A stretch of DNA of 64,000 nt from Intestinibacillus sp964580155 (GCA_964580155.1 CAZOJP010000002.1:19242-83241), one strand, 5' to 3'. Shown: positions 17,295-26,084, counted from the stretch's first letter. The notes: a model not told the origin generated them from the letters alone. Numbers and translations: made by a program.

Positions 17295-18653
17295 CTAAAA
17301 GGGAAGCTTGAGACCGCCCAGGCCAAAGCCCTTTTTCTTTTTGCCCTTGGAGCGGCGCTGGAGTCCGGCGACCTGCTTGGTCATTTTCTGCATCATCTCG
17401 AACTGCTTGAGCAGACGGTTGACTTCTTCGACTTTGAGCCCGCAGCCCGCTGCGATGCGCTTCTTGCGTGAAAAGTTGATGATGCGGGGGTCGTCTCTCT
17501 CCTTGGGTGTCATCGAGAGGATGATCGCCTCGGTGTGCGAGAGTGCCTTGCCGTCGATCTGTGCGCCCGCGAGGGCCTTGGTGTCGACGCCGGGCAGCAT
17601 TGCGAGCATTTCCTCCATGCTGCCCATATTTTTCATCTGCTTGAGCTGCTCGTAAAAGTCGGTCAGCGTCAGCTTGCCGGTGCGCATTTTCTTCTCCAGA
17701 TCGTCGTGCTGCTTGGTGTCGAATGCCTGCTGCGCTTTTTCAATCAGCGTCAGGACATCGCCCATGCCGAGGATGCGGGAGGCCATGCGGTCGGGATGGA
17801 AGGGTTCGATGTTGTCGAGCTTTTCGCCGGTGCCCGCGAATTTGATGGGCTTGCCGGTGACGGACTTGACCGAAAGTGCCGCGCCGCCGCGGGCATCGCC
17901 GTCCATCTTGCTCATGAGCACGCCGTCGATGCCGAGCACCTCGTCAAAGGTCTGCGCAACGTTTACGGCGTCCTGGCCGGTCATTGCGTCAACAACCAGC
18001 ATGATTTCGGTGGGGTTTACGGTTGCTTTGATGTTTTTGAGCTCGTCCATGAGCGTTTCGTCGATGTGCAGACGGCCGGCGGTGTCCAGAAAGACCAGAT
18101 CATACGCATTTTTGCGCGCATGCTCCACGCCTGCCTTTGCGATGGCGACCGGATCGCCCTGGCCCTGCTCAAAGACCGGAATATCGAGCTGCGCACCGAC
18201 GACCTTGAGCTGTTCGATCGCGGCGGGACGGTAAACGTCACATGCGACGAGCAGGGGACGGCGCTGCTGCTGCTTGCGCAAAAGAGCGGCGAGCTTGGCA
18301 CAGTTCGTTGTCTTGCCCGCGCCCTGCAAGCCGACCATCATGACAATCGTCGGAGGCTGGGGGGCAATGGTGATGCGGGTGTTTGCGCCGCCGAGCAGCG
18401 CGGTCAACTCATCGTTGACAATTTTGATAACCTGCTGCGCAGGGGACAGGCTTTCCAGGATTTCGGCGTCCGTCGCCTTTTCGGTGACCGTTTTGATGAA
18501 ATCCTTCGCGACCTTGTAGTTGACGTCCGCTTCGAGCAGTGCCATGCGGATTTCGCGCATGGCCTCCTTGACATCGGCTTCGGTCAAACGGCCGCGGCTG
18601 CGCAGCTTTTTAAAGGCGGATGAAATTTTCTCGGTAAGACCTTCAAATGCCAT
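17295..18653 (-). CDS. ffh: Signal recognition particle protein Ffh (SRP54)
   Basis: A 452-residue SRP GTPase. N domain, then G domain with P-loop GLQGAGKTTNC, DTAGRLHID and the SRP-specific TGKPIKFAGTGEK. The C-terminal methionine-rich M domain carries RNA and signal-peptide binding and ends in a basic glycine tail. It targets nascent membrane proteins to FtsY. The true start is ATG at 18653 (MAFEGLTEK) after GGAGGG; the longer upstream frame overlaps ylxM. It is downstream of ylxM by 23 bp. Confidence 0.96.
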   Translation of the reverse strand: MAFEGLTEKISSAFKKLRSRGRLTEADVKEAMREIRMALLEADVNYKVAKDFIKTVTEKATDAEILESLSPAQQVIKIVNDELTALLGGANTRITIAPQPPTIVMMVGLQGAGKTTNCAKLAALLRKQQQRRPLLVACDVYRPAAIEQLKVVGAQLDIPVFEQGQGDPVAIAKAGVEHARKNAYDLVFLDTAGRLHIDETLMDELKNIKATVNPTEIMLVVDAMTGQDAVNVAQTFDEVLGIDGVLMSKMDGDARGGAALSVKSVTGKPIKFAGTGEKLDNIEPFHPDRMASRILGMGDVLTLIEKAQQAFDTKQHDDLEKKMRTGKLTLTDFYEQLKQMKNMGSMEEMLAMLPGVDTKALAGAQIDGKALSHTEAIILSMTPKERDDPRIINFSRKKRIAAGCGLKVEEVNRLLKQFEMMQKMTKQVAGLQRRSKGKKKKGFGLGGLKLPF

Positions 18654-18676
18654 AGTGCCCTCCGTCGACGCGGCGC

Positions 18677-19042
18677 TCAGCCTGATATGGATTCGAGACA
18701 CGCACCCATGTGGCTGACCAGACGGGCAATGTCCTGATTGCGGTATTTGTTACAGTTGATGAGGTGGATTTCGCGCAGATCGCTTTTTAGATCGTGCAGC
18801 CGCGCTTCAATGTTGCCGTAGCGCGCAACCAAAGTGAGCTTGCGCTCCATTTCCCGCAGGGTGTGTTCCGCGCGCACGATGCTGTCGCGCACACCCTGCC
18901 GGGTGATGCCGACGTGCTCGGAGATCTCCGCGAGGGAAAGATCCTCATTATAATAGAGATCGAACAGTTCGTGCTGCTTCTCCGTCAGGAGATCGCCGTA
19001 AAAATCGAACAGCAGGCACATCTCGAAGGGTTTGTTTTTCAA
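18677..19042 (-). CDS. ylxM: SRP-associated HTH protein YlxM
   Basis: A 121-residue protein with a sigma-70 region-4-like helix-turn-helix (LSLAEISEHVGITRQGVRDSI). This is the UPF0122/YlxM family, which in streptococci assists Ffh and FtsY. I place the start at TTG 19042, seven bases after AGGAGGT; the ATG-initiated frame further upstream runs through the promoter region. It heads the operon. Confidence 0.9.
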   Translation of the reverse strand: MKNKPFEMCLLFDFYGDLLTEKQHELFDLYYNEDLSLAEISEHVGITRQGVRDSIVRAEHTLREMERKLTLVARYGNIEARLHDLKSDLREIHLINCNKYRNQDIARLVSHMGACLESISG

Positions 19043-19094
19043 GTGCCCACCTCCTGATGTAAAGCGGAATACCTTTACAACTACAACGTTATTT

Positions 19095-19123
19095 ATCTTA
19101 CAGGATATCTGCTTTTTTGTCAA
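19095..19123 (-). promoter_or_regulatory. Sigma-A promoter of the ylxM-trmD operon
   Basis: On the minus strand: TTGACA (19118-19123), 17 bp, TAAGAT (19095-19100). It is back to back with the plus-strand promoter at 19180. Confidence 0.85.
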
Positions 19124-19179
19124 GCATTTTTTTGCCGCTTTTGAAATTGCGATCAGCAGATGTTTGCCCGCGCGCAACA

Positions 19180-19208
19180 TTGACGAAATCCCCTGCGTTT
19201 GCTACACT
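19180..19208 (+). promoter_or_regulatory. Promoter of the AI-2E-family transporter gene
   Basis: TTGACG (19180-19185), 17 bp, TACACT (19203-19208), giving a leader of about 65 nt before the ATG at 19282. Confidence 0.75.
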
Positions 19209-19281
19209 GTTAGCATTGGCATCTATCCTTATATAATGATGGAATCTCGGTTTGGCACGCCGCTTGAGGAAGGAAAGTGTA

Positions 19282-20496
19282 ATGGAATTCAATCGAAAGA
19301 ATATGCGCAGCCTTGCGCTGCTTATTGCGTTCGGCATTCTGCTGCTGACCGGACTGCAAAATTTTCGCGCGGTCAGCGCGATTGTGCGCAGATTTTTCGG
19401 GCTGCTCGCGCCGTTTTTGCTCGGCGGCTGCATCGCGTTCATTCTCAACGTGCCGATGGCATTCTTTGAGCGCACGCTGCTGCACCGAAAATTTCGCGCA
19501 CGGCGCACGGTCAGCATTGCGCTGTCGCTGCTGCTCGTCATCGGGCTGCTCGCCTTTGCAAGCGGCATGGTGATTCCCCAGCTCGGGCGCTCACTCCAGT
19601 CGATCGGCGCGGCATTTCCCCGGTTTTTCAAGGAGATGCAGAGCAGTGTCGCCGCCCTGGAGGACAAAATTCCGCTGCTGGCGGACTGGCTGACCGGCGC
19701 CTTCGGCGGCTGGGACTCCATCGACTGGCCCAAGCTCGGGCAGACCGTGTGGACCTTCCTCAGCGGAACGGGCGACCTCATCGGCTCCACGCTCGGCGTG
19801 GCAAGCTCGGTTGTGAGCGGCTTCGTCAACTTCTTTCTCGGCTTGTTTTTTGCGATTTATGTGCTTGCGCAAAAGGAAAGGCTCGGCAGGCAGGTCAAAA
19901 AGCTGCTGTATGCAACGCTTTCTATTTCGCAGGCGGATTCGTTTCTCGCGGTGTGCACGCTTGCGCAGCAGACGTTTTCAAACTTCATCACCGGACAGTG
20001 CGCCGAGGCGTGCATCCTCGGCCTCATGTTCTTTGTGAGTATGAGCCTGCTGCACTTTCCCTATGCCGCCCTGATCAGCGTGCTCATCGGCATCACCGCG
20101 CTCGTGCCGATTTTCGGAACCTTCGTCGGCTGCGCGTTCGGTGCGTTCTTCATCCTGATTGAAAACCCCATGCAGGCGCTGTGGTTCATCATCCTGTTCC
20201 TCGTGCTGCAGCAGATTGAGGGCAACCTCATCTATCCGCATGTGGTCGGCGGATCGGTCGGCTTGCCGTCCATTTGGGTGCTGGTCGCGGTCAGCGTGGG
20301 CGGCGCGTCAATGGGTGTCGTCGGCATGCTCATTTTCATCCCGATTTTTTCCGTGCTGTACGCGCTGCTGCGCGGCTTTACCAACCGCCGGCTCGCGGCG
20401 CGGGGAGTTCCGCCCGAAAAATGGGGGGATCGCCCGGTAAAGCCCGCCAAAGCGCCGCCCAAGAACGGCGCGTCGCGTCCCACGCAAAAAAAGTGA
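19282..20496 (+). CDS. AI-2E-family (PerM/YdbI-like) transporter
   Basis: A 404-residue membrane protein with about eight helices: two pairs at the N-terminus, a soluble stretch with amphipathic segments around residues 110-150, and four at the C-terminus. The family motifs are present: GQCAEACILGLMFF, LISVLIGITALVPIFGTFVG and the QQIEGNLIYPHVVGGSVGLP segment. Members include E. coli TqsA (AI-2 export) and cation antiporters, so the substrate is open. The ATG at 19282 follows GAGGAAGGAAAG. It faces the yitT gene end to end with only 10 bp between. Confidence 0.85.
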   Translation: MEFNRKNMRSLALLIAFGILLLTGLQNFRAVSAIVRRFFGLLAPFLLGGCIAFILNVPMAFFERTLLHRKFRARRTVSIALSLLLVIGLLAFASGMVIPQLGRSLQSIGAAFPRFFKEMQSSVAALEDKIPLLADWLTGAFGGWDSIDWPKLGQTVWTFLSGTGDLIGSTLGVASSVVSGFVNFFLGLFFAIYVLAQKERLGRQVKKLLYATLSISQADSFLAVCTLAQQTFSNFITGQCAEACILGLMFFVSMSLLHFPYAALISVLIGITALVPIFGTFVGCAFGAFFILIENPMQALWFIILFLVLQQIEGNLIYPHVVGGSVGLPSIWVLVAVSVGGASMGVVGMLIFIPIFSVLYALLRGFTNRRLAARGVPPEKWGDRPVKPAKAPPKNGASRPTQKK

Positions 20497-20506
20497 GCAA
20501 GGCGGC

Positions 20507-21367
20507 TCAGTCCTTGGGCAAAAGCGGCGCAAAGCCCTCGCCCATAATCTGGCTGGCCTCGGCCGCGATGACGAAGGCGTTCGGGTCGGCGGCAAGAATG
20601 ATCTGGCGCACGCGGTAGACCTCGGCGCGGCGCACCGCGACAAGCAGCACCTCAAAGTTGCGTCCGGTGTAGCTGCCGCGCGCATACAGCTCGGTCACAC
20701 CGCGCGGCAGCAGCAGAATTTCGCGCTTGATGCGTTCATTTTCCGAAGAAACAACGTAAAGCAGCTTGCCGGAGTCCGCGCCGTACAGCACACCGTCGAT
20801 GACCTTGGAGGTCAGATAGATGACGATGATGGCATACATCGGGCTTTCGATGCTGTGGAATACGATCGCGGACAGCAGCACAATCGGCATATCAATCAGA
20901 ATGAGCAGCTGCCCCACCGGAATGTGCGGCACACGGCGCGCGAGCAGCGATGCGGCGAGGTCGGTGCCGCCGGTCGTGCCGCCGCGCAGGAAGATGAGCG
21001 CAAGCCCGGCACCCGAGAGCACACCGCCGAAAATGGCGACCAGCATGCCGTCTCCCTGATACACGGGCAGCAGCGGCGCGGTCAGGTCGATTGCGACCGA
21101 CACCAGCGCGACCGCAACCGCGGATTTGAGCATGGATTTGGCGCTGCGCGCCCGGATGCCCCAGATAAACAGCGGCACGTTCAGCACGATGGACATGACG
21201 CCGATCGGCGCGCCGCTGACCTCCCGAATGAGCGTTGCGGCGCCCGTGATGCCGCCCGGCGCGATGCCGTTTGGCGCGGTGAAGATATTGACCGAGCACG
21301 CAAACAGCAGACTGCCCAAAACAAAGCAGATGCCGTCGATGAGCAGTCGCGTGATTTTGTTTTCCAT
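20507..21367 (-). CDS. YitT-family membrane protein (DUF161/DUF2179)
   Basis: A 286-residue protein with five N-terminal membrane helices and a C-terminal soluble DUF2179 domain of about 80 residues (from LLYVVSSENERIKREIL). The first helices contain the family motif FTAPNGIAPGGITGAATLI, and later FLRGGTTGGTDLAA. Function is not established for the family. The ATG at 21367 follows AGAGAGGAAG. An extended -10 lies 37 bp upstream. Confidence 0.85.
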   Translation of the reverse strand: MENKITRLLIDGICFVLGSLLFACSVNIFTAPNGIAPGGITGAATLIREVSGAPIGVMSIVLNVPLFIWGIRARSAKSMLKSAVAVALVSVAIDLTAPLLPVYQGDGMLVAIFGGVLSGAGLALIFLRGGTTGGTDLAASLLARRVPHIPVGQLLILIDMPIVLLSAIVFHSIESPMYAIIVIYLTSKVIDGVLYGADSGKLLYVVSSENERIKREILLLPRGVTELYARGSYTGRNFEVLLVAVRRAEVYRVRQIILAADPNAFVIAAEASQIMGEGFAPLLPKD

Positions 21368-21403
21368 AAGCGCTTCCTCTCTCTTTTACAAAACGGATGT
21401 GCT

Positions 21404-21412
21404 TATTATAGC
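21404..21412 (-). promoter_or_regulatory. Extended -10 element upstream of yitT
   Basis: On the minus strand TGCTATAAT (21404-21412). No good -35 at the usual distance. Confidence 0.5.
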
Positions 21413-21467
21413 ACAAAAAAACACAATCTGTGCAGCGTAAAATCGACGAAAACTTTGCCCGAATCGA

Positions 21468-21496
21468 TTGACAGAAGACCAAAAGCATGGTATCCT
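21468..21496 (+). promoter_or_regulatory. Promoter of rplU-prp-rpmA
   Basis: TTGACA (21468-21473), 17 bp, TATCCT (21491-21496). Confidence 0.8.
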
Positions 21497-21502
21497 ATGA
21501 AA

Positions 21503-21590
21503 AGCCGCATTGAACGGGTTCTATTAGTCTGTCCGTAATAAGACAGCGCCCGTAAGAGCGTGACTCTATAAAAGAAAGAGAGGTGCTACC
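21503..21590 (+). promoter_or_regulatory. Candidate ribosomal protein L21 leader
   Basis: A leader of about 90 nt between the promoter and rplU has nested pairing: GTCT (21529 region) with AGAC, enclosed by CGGG with CCCG. Its place before rplU-prp-rpmA fits the L21 leader described in Firmicutes, an autoregulatory mRNA structure. I could not compare it with a covariance model. Confidence 0.45.
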
Positions 21591-21592
21591 GT

Positions 21593-21904
21593 ATGTATGC
21601 GATTTTAGAGACCGGTGGCAAGCAGTACAAAGTTTCCGAAGGCGACGTAATCTACGTTGAAAAGCTGGGCGTCGAGGACGGCTCCAGCGTCACGTTTGAC
21701 AAAATCCTCGCAGTCGGCGATGGCGAAGGCCTGAAGGTCGGCGCTCCCTATGTTGACGGCGCGAGTGTTTCCGGCACTGCCGACAAGACCGGCAAGAAGA
21801 AGAAGGTCAATATCTTCAAGATGAAGCCGAAGAAGGGCTACAGAAAACGCCAGGGCCACAGACAGCCCTACACCAAGGTCACGATCAGCGCGATCAACGC
21901 GTAA
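21593..21904 (+). CDS. rplU: 50S ribosomal protein L21
   Basis: A 103-residue L21 starting MYAILETGGKQYKVSEGD and ending in the basic KKGYRKRQGHRQPYT segment that contacts 23S rRNA. Length and sequence are typical. A GAGAGGTG ribosome site precedes the ATG at 21593. It is 3 bp from prp. Confidence 0.97.
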   Translation: MYAILETGGKQYKVSEGDVIYVEKLGVEDGSSVTFDKILAVGDGEGLKVGAPYVDGASVSGTADKTGKKKKVNIFKMKPKKGYRKRQGHRQPYTKVTISAINA

Positions 21905-21907
21905 GTC

Positions 21908-22249
21908 ATGACACAGGTCGTTTTCAAAAAGCAGCGCGGCAAGTTCAAGTCCGTCAGCGCGGCCGGCCACGCCGGATTTGCGCAGGAGGGCGAGGACATC
22001 GTCTGTGCTGCAATCACGAGCGGCATGCAGCTTGTGCATGTGCTGCTCGATGATGTGCTCCTGCTGTCCATCGACACAAAGGTCGATCAGGACGCGACGT
22101 TCATCCAAATCACCCTGCCCGACGATATGACCGCGGACGAGGATCGAGAAGCACAGCATGCGCTGCGTGCGCTGCGTGTGCACTATGGAGAACTCGAAAA
22201 GGAGTACAGCCAATTCATCAAAGTTACGGAGGTGCAATACGATGCTTAA
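21908..22249 (+). CDS. prp: Ribosomal-processing cysteine protease Prp
   Basis: A 113-residue Prp (YsxB family). The catalytic pair is visible as H21 in AAGHAGFA and C33 in EDIVCAAIT. In Staphylococcus, Prp removes the N-terminal extension of L27, which is essential there. The next gene codes for an L27 with exactly such an extension, so enzyme and substrate are encoded side by side. The 3' end overlaps rpmA by 8 bp. Confidence 0.93.
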   Translation: MTQVVFKKQRGKFKSVSAAGHAGFAQEGEDIVCAAITSGMQLVHVLLDDVLLLSIDTKVDQDATFIQITLPDDMTADEDREAQHALRALRVHYGELEKEYSQFIKVTEVQYDA

Positions 22250-22520
22250 GATTAGCTTACAGTTTTTCGCTCATAAAAAGGGCGTTGGTTCGACCAAGAA
22301 CGGTCGTGACTCTGCGGCGCAGCGCCTTGGCGTGAAGCGTGCGGACGGTCAGCTCGTTCCGGCAGGCAACATTCTGGTTCGCCAGCGCGGCACGAAGATC
22401 CATCCGGGCACGAACGTCGGTATCGGCTCTGACGATACGCTGTTCGCAAAGGTAACCGGTGTTGTCCGCTTCGAGCGTGTCGGCAAGGACCGCAAGAAGG
22501 TTTCGGTATACCCGCAGTAA
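22242..22520 (+). CDS. rpmA: 50S ribosomal protein L27 (with Prp-cleavable extension)
   Basis: A 92-residue L27. The N-terminus MLKISLQFFAHKKGVG carries the LQFF extension found in Firmicutes; Prp would cut after the second Phe to expose the AHKKG end that reaches the peptidyl-transferase centre. The ATG at 22242 follows CGGAGGTG. Reading upstream from this ATG enters prp in another frame, which is not coding. A strong terminator follows. Confidence 0.97.
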   Translation: MLKISLQFFAHKKGVGSTKNGRDSAAQRLGVKRADGQLVPAGNILVRQRGTKIHPGTNVGIGSDDTLFAKVTGVVRFERVGKDRKKVSVYPQ

Positions 22521-22527
22521 GAATGTA

Positions 22528-22558
22528 AATCTCAGGCCGGACGGCCTGAGATTTTCTT
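22528..22558 (+). terminator. Terminator after rpmA
   Basis: An 11-bp perfect stem (22528-22538 with 22543-22553), 4-nt loop, then TTC and TTTT. It separates rpmA from obg. Confidence 0.8.
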
Positions 22559-22593
22559 TTCAGCGGGTTTTCCCCCGGAAAGGAGGAAGTTTT

Positions 22594-23868
22594 ATGTTTA
22601 TAGACATCGCAAAAATTCGTCTCATCGCCGGTCGCGGCGGCGACGGCAAGGTGGGCTTCCATCGCGAGAAATACGTTGCGGCGGGCGGTCCGAACGGCGG
22701 CGACGGCGGCCGCGGCGGCAGCATCAGCTTTCGGGTTGACGACAACCTGTCCACGCTGCTCGACTTCCGCTACAAGCGCAAATACGTCGCGGAGAACGGC
22801 GAGCCGGGCGGCGGCAAGCGCATGAAGGGCAAGGACGGCGCGGATCTCGTCATCCGCGTGCCGCGCGGCACGATTATTCGCGACCAGAAAACCGGACAGA
22901 TCATCCACGATATGTCGGATGATGAGCCGTTTGTGGCGGCAAAGGGCGGCAACGGCGGCTGGGGAAACAGCCACTTTGCAACCCCGACCCGTCAGGCGCC
23001 GCGCTTTGCCAAGCCCGGTCTGCCCGGCGTGGAGATTGACGTAACGCTCGAGCTCAAGCTGCTCGCGGATGTCGGTCTGGTCGGCTTCCCCAATGTCGGC
23101 AAGTCCACGCTACTGTCCGTCGTGTCCGCGGCGCGCCCCAAGATTGCAAACTATCATTTTACGACGCTTGTGCCCAATCTGGGCGTTGTGCGCGTGGCGG
23201 ACGAGAAGTCCTTCGTCGTGGCGGACATCCCCGGTATCATCGAGGGCGCGGCGGAGGGCGCGGGACTCGGACACGATTTCCTGCGCCATATCGACCGCTG
23301 CCGCCTGCTACTGCATCTGGTCGATGCGTCGGGCAGCGAGGGACGCGACCCGATTGAGGACATCGAGACGATTAATGCCGAACTTGCGGGATACAGCCCG
23401 TTCCTTCGCGAGCGTCCGCAGATTGTGGTTGCGAACAAGACCGATCTGCTCGGCGATGACCGCACGATGCTCGACCGCCTGCGCGCATATGCGGAGGAAA
23501 AGGGCTATGACTTCCTCGAGCTGTCCGCGGCGACCCAGCAGGGTGTGCGCGAGCTCATCCACAAGACGTGGGAGATGCTGCAAACGCTGCCGCCCGTGAT
23601 CGTGTATGAGCCGGAGTACGTTCCGCAGGAGGCCGAAATCACCGAGGCGGATATGACCATCGAAAAGACCGATGACGATACCTTTGTCATCGAAGGCGTA
23701 TGGGCGGAGCGCCTGATGAGCGGCATCAATATCGACGAATACGAGTCGCGTATGTACCTCGACCGCCGCCTGCAGGACGCCGGCGTTTATGAAAAGCTCG
23801 AAGCGCTCGGCGTAAAGGAAGGCGACACCATCGTCATTGACGATTTCTGGTTTGATTACGTGCTGTAA
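22594..23868 (+). CDS. obgE: GTPase Obg (CgtA)
   Basis: A 424-residue GTPase with three domains: the glycine-rich Obg fold (residues 1-158, repeated GG stretches such as GGPNGGDGGRGGS), the GTPase (G1 GFPNVGKST, G3 DIPGIIEGA, G4 NKTD), and the C-terminal OCT domain found in Gram-positive Obg proteins (from about residue 345). It acts in 50S assembly, stringent response and, in Bacillus, sporulation onset. The ATG at 22594 follows AAAGGAGG. It lies after the rpmA terminator. Confidence 0.96.
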   Translation: MFIDIAKIRLIAGRGGDGKVGFHREKYVAAGGPNGGDGGRGGSISFRVDDNLSTLLDFRYKRKYVAENGEPGGGKRMKGKDGADLVIRVPRGTIIRDQKTGQIIHDMSDDEPFVAAKGGNGGWGNSHFATPTRQAPRFAKPGLPGVEIDVTLELKLLADVGLVGFPNVGKSTLLSVVSAARPKIANYHFTTLVPNLGVVRVADEKSFVVADIPGIIEGAAEGAGLGHDFLRHIDRCRLLLHLVDASGSEGRDPIEDIETINAELAGYSPFLRERPQIVVANKTDLLGDDRTMLDRLRAYAEEKGYDFLELSAATQQGVRELIHKTWEMLQTLPPVIVYEPEYVPQEAEITEADMTIEKTDDDTFVIEGVWAERLMSGINIDEYESRMYLDRRLQDAGVYEKLEALGVKEGDTIVIDDFWFDYVL

Positions 23869-23923
23869 AAAGCACAGCCCAATTGAACGCGCGCCGCGCA
23901 ATGCGGCATAGCCGCGAAACAAG

Positions 23924-23979
23924 AAGCACCCCCAAGGTGAGACAGTAGACATACTGTACAGACTTTGGGGGTGCTTTTT
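23924..23979. terminator. Bidirectional terminator between obg and kdgK
   Basis: A perfect 12-bp stem (AAGCACCCCCAA, 23924-23935, with 23965-23976) followed by TTT on the plus strand and preceded by A-rich sequence. The long loop holds a further small hairpin (ACAGTA...TACTGT). It serves the convergent obg and kdgK genes. Confidence 0.75.
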
Positions 23980-24014
23980 GTAGAAAAGAGAGGTATCAAA
24001 AGGTGAGGATCTGT

Positions 24015-25037
24015 TTAGCGCTGGACACGGCCGGAGCCGTCGCCGCCGGCGAGCTTTTCCACCTCGGACACGGTCACGAGGTTGTAGTCGCCCTCGACCG
24101 AATGCTTGAGTGCGGAGGCCGCGACCGCAAATTCCACGGCAGACTGGGTATCCTTGCCTGACAGCAGCGCGTAAATGAGGCCGCCGCCGAAGCTGTCGCC
24201 GCCGCCGACGCGGTCCACGATGTGCAGATGATATTCCTTGGAGAAGCAGTAGTTTTCGCCGTCGAACAGCATCGCCGCCCAATCGTTATCGCTCGCGGAA
24301 ATGGAGGTGCGCAGCGTGATGGCGACCTTCTCAAAGCCGAACTTGTCGACAAGCTGCTTGGCAACGGATTTGTAGCCTTCCTTGTTGAGCTGACCGCCGT
24401 ACACATCGGTGTGCGCAGCTTCAATGCCGAAAACGTCCTTTGCGTCCTCCTCGTTGGAGATACAAACGTCGACATATTGGCACAGCTCGGTCATAGCGGC
24501 ACGCGCTTCGTCCCGCGTCCACAGCTTGCCGCGATAGTTGAGGTCACAGGAGACCTTGACGCCGCGCTGCTTTGCCGCAATGCACGCCTGCTTGCAGGTT
24601 TCCACCATGTTTGCGCCAAGCGCCGGGGTGATGCCGGTGAAGTGGAACCAGTCGGCATCCTGAAAAATGGCATCCCAGTCAAACTCGGAAGGGGAGGCCT
24701 GCTGAATGGCAGAATGCGCGCGGTCATAGATGCACACCGAGCCGCGCTGCGACGCGCCCTTTTCCAGAAAGTAGATGCCGACGCGGTCGCCGCCGCGCAC
24801 AATCATCGAGGTGTCCACGCCGTATTTGCGCAGGCTGTTGACGGCGGACTGGCCGATGGCGTGCTCGGGCAGCTTGGTGACAAAGGCGGCATGCATGCCG
24901 TAGTTTGCGAGCGAAACGGCAACGTTGGCTTCGCCGCCGCCGAAGGTCGCCTGCAGCTGGTCATCCTGAAAGAAGCGGTGGTAGCCGTTTGGGGCAAGGC
25001 GGAGCATCAGCTCGCCAAAGGTCACGATTTTTTTCAT
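24015..25037 (-). CDS. kdgK: 2-dehydro-3-deoxygluconate kinase (PfkB family)
   Basis: A 340-residue PfkB-family sugar kinase beginning MKKIVTFGELMLRLAP. The PfkB signature with the catalytic Asp is DRVGGGDSFGGGLIYALL, and the substrate lid region GGGEANVAVSLANYG is typical of KDG kinases. Expected reaction: KDG + ATP to KDPG, which the upstream aldolase then splits. Start ATG 25037 follows AGAGGG. It is second in the minus-strand pair with the aldolase gene, 56 bp apart, and belongs with the uxu genes 8-13 kb away. Confidence 0.88.
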   Translation of the reverse strand: MKKIVTFGELMLRLAPNGYHRFFQDDQLQATFGGGEANVAVSLANYGMHAAFVTKLPEHAIGQSAVNSLRKYGVDTSMIVRGGDRVGIYFLEKGASQRGSVCIYDRAHSAIQQASPSEFDWDAIFQDADWFHFTGITPALGANMVETCKQACIAAKQRGVKVSCDLNYRGKLWTRDEARAAMTELCQYVDVCISNEEDAKDVFGIEAAHTDVYGGQLNKEGYKSVAKQLVDKFGFEKVAITLRTSISASDNDWAAMLFDGENYCFSKEYHLHIVDRVGGGDSFGGGLIYALLSGKDTQSAVEFAVAASALKHSVEGDYNLVTVSEVEKLAGGDGSGRVQR

Positions 25038-25093
25038 AGAAATACCCTCTTATATCATCAAAAATGGTTCGGAATGCAGATCAAGTGCGCCAA

Positions 25094-26059
25094 TTATGCT
25101 TTCCCTACCAGATGGAGGGCAAAGCCGCAGATCTCATCGCGGAAATAAACCGCGTTGAGCTTGCCGGAGGGCAGATATTTCGCGGTGCTGTCGTCAAAGA
25201 CAAAGCCGCGGCGCTCAAAATGCGCCTTGGCGCGCAGCACGCTGTTCGTTGCAATCGCGATATGGCCGTGCTTGCCGCGTGCGGGCTGCTTCATCACCTC
25301 GACCGCGCTGCCGGCAAAGACAGAGCTCGTGCCCTCCTTGACGGGCAGCCCGAACAGCGTTTCGAACATTTGCGCGGCATTGCGCGCTTCCGCTTCGTTC
25401 TCCGCGTTGATGCCGACGTGCGCCAGCTCAAAGCCCAGCATCGTGCGGATCGCTTCGGCGCACAGCGCTTCGATTTCGTCGAAACGATCGGCGGCCACAA
25501 GCGCATCCTTGGCCATCCACGAGCCGCCACAGGCAACGATGCGATCAAAGGCCAGATACTCCGCGATGTTCTTCGCGTTGATGCCGCCGGACGGCATAAA
25601 GCGCAGGTTCGGATAGACCGAGGCGACAGATTTTAGGAAGCCGAGGCCGCCGAACTGCTCTGCCGGGAAGAACTTCACGATTTTAAGGCCGGCATTCGCG
25701 GCCTTGCTCAGGTCGGAGGGGCAGGCGCAGCCGGGCAGAATCAACACGCCGCGCGCCTGGCAGTGCGCAACAACGTTTTCGTCATAACCCGGCGTGACGA
25801 TGAACTTCGCCCCCGCGTCGATGGCGCGGTCGCACTGGTCGATGGTGAGCACGGTGCCTGCGCCGACCAGAATATCCGGGCATTCGGTCGCCATGCGGCG
25901 GATGGCTTCCTCGCCGGCTGCGGTGCGCAGGGTGACCTCCGCCGCGGGGATGCCGCCCTGCACCAGCGCGCGTGCCAGCGGTACGGCTTTTTCCGCGTCA
26001 TCAATTTTGATGACAGGCACAATGCCAAGTTGCTCGATTTGCGTTGTGATTTCACTCAT
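25094..26059 (-). CDS. eda: KDPG/KHG aldolase fused to a C-terminal VOC (glyoxalase-like) domain
   Basis: About 321 residues, against about 210 for ordinary Eda. Residues 1-205 are a class I KDPG/4-hydroxy-2-oxoglutarate aldolase: AEVTLRT (catalytic Glu), LVGAGTVLT, and the Schiff-base lysine in LKIVKFFPAEQFGG. The last 110 residues, from FELAHVGINAENEAEA to ICGFALHLVGKA, look like a VOC/glyoxalase-fold domain with paired beta-alpha-beta units. Its role is unknown; binding of KDPG or allosteric control is possible. I use ATG 26059; a further ATG at 26074 is possible, and neither has a good ribosome site. A KdgR-box-like palindrome lies just upstream. Confidence 0.85.
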   Translation of the reverse strand: MSEITTQIEQLGIVPVIKIDDAEKAVPLARALVQGGIPAAEVTLRTAAGEEAIRRMATECPDILVGAGTVLTIDQCDRAIDAGAKFIVTPGYDENVVAHCQARGVLILPGCACPSDLSKAANAGLKIVKFFPAEQFGGLGFLKSVASVYPNLRFMPSGGINAKNIAEYLAFDRIVACGGSWMAKDALVAADRFDEIEALCAEAIRTMLGFELAHVGINAENEAEARNAAQMFETLFGLPVKEGTSSVFAGSAVEVMKQPARGKHGHIAIATNSVLRAKAHFERRGFVFDDSTAKYLPSGKLNAVYFRDEICGFALHLVGKA

Positions 26060-26084
26060 CCTAAAAACCCCCATTGTTTCATAA

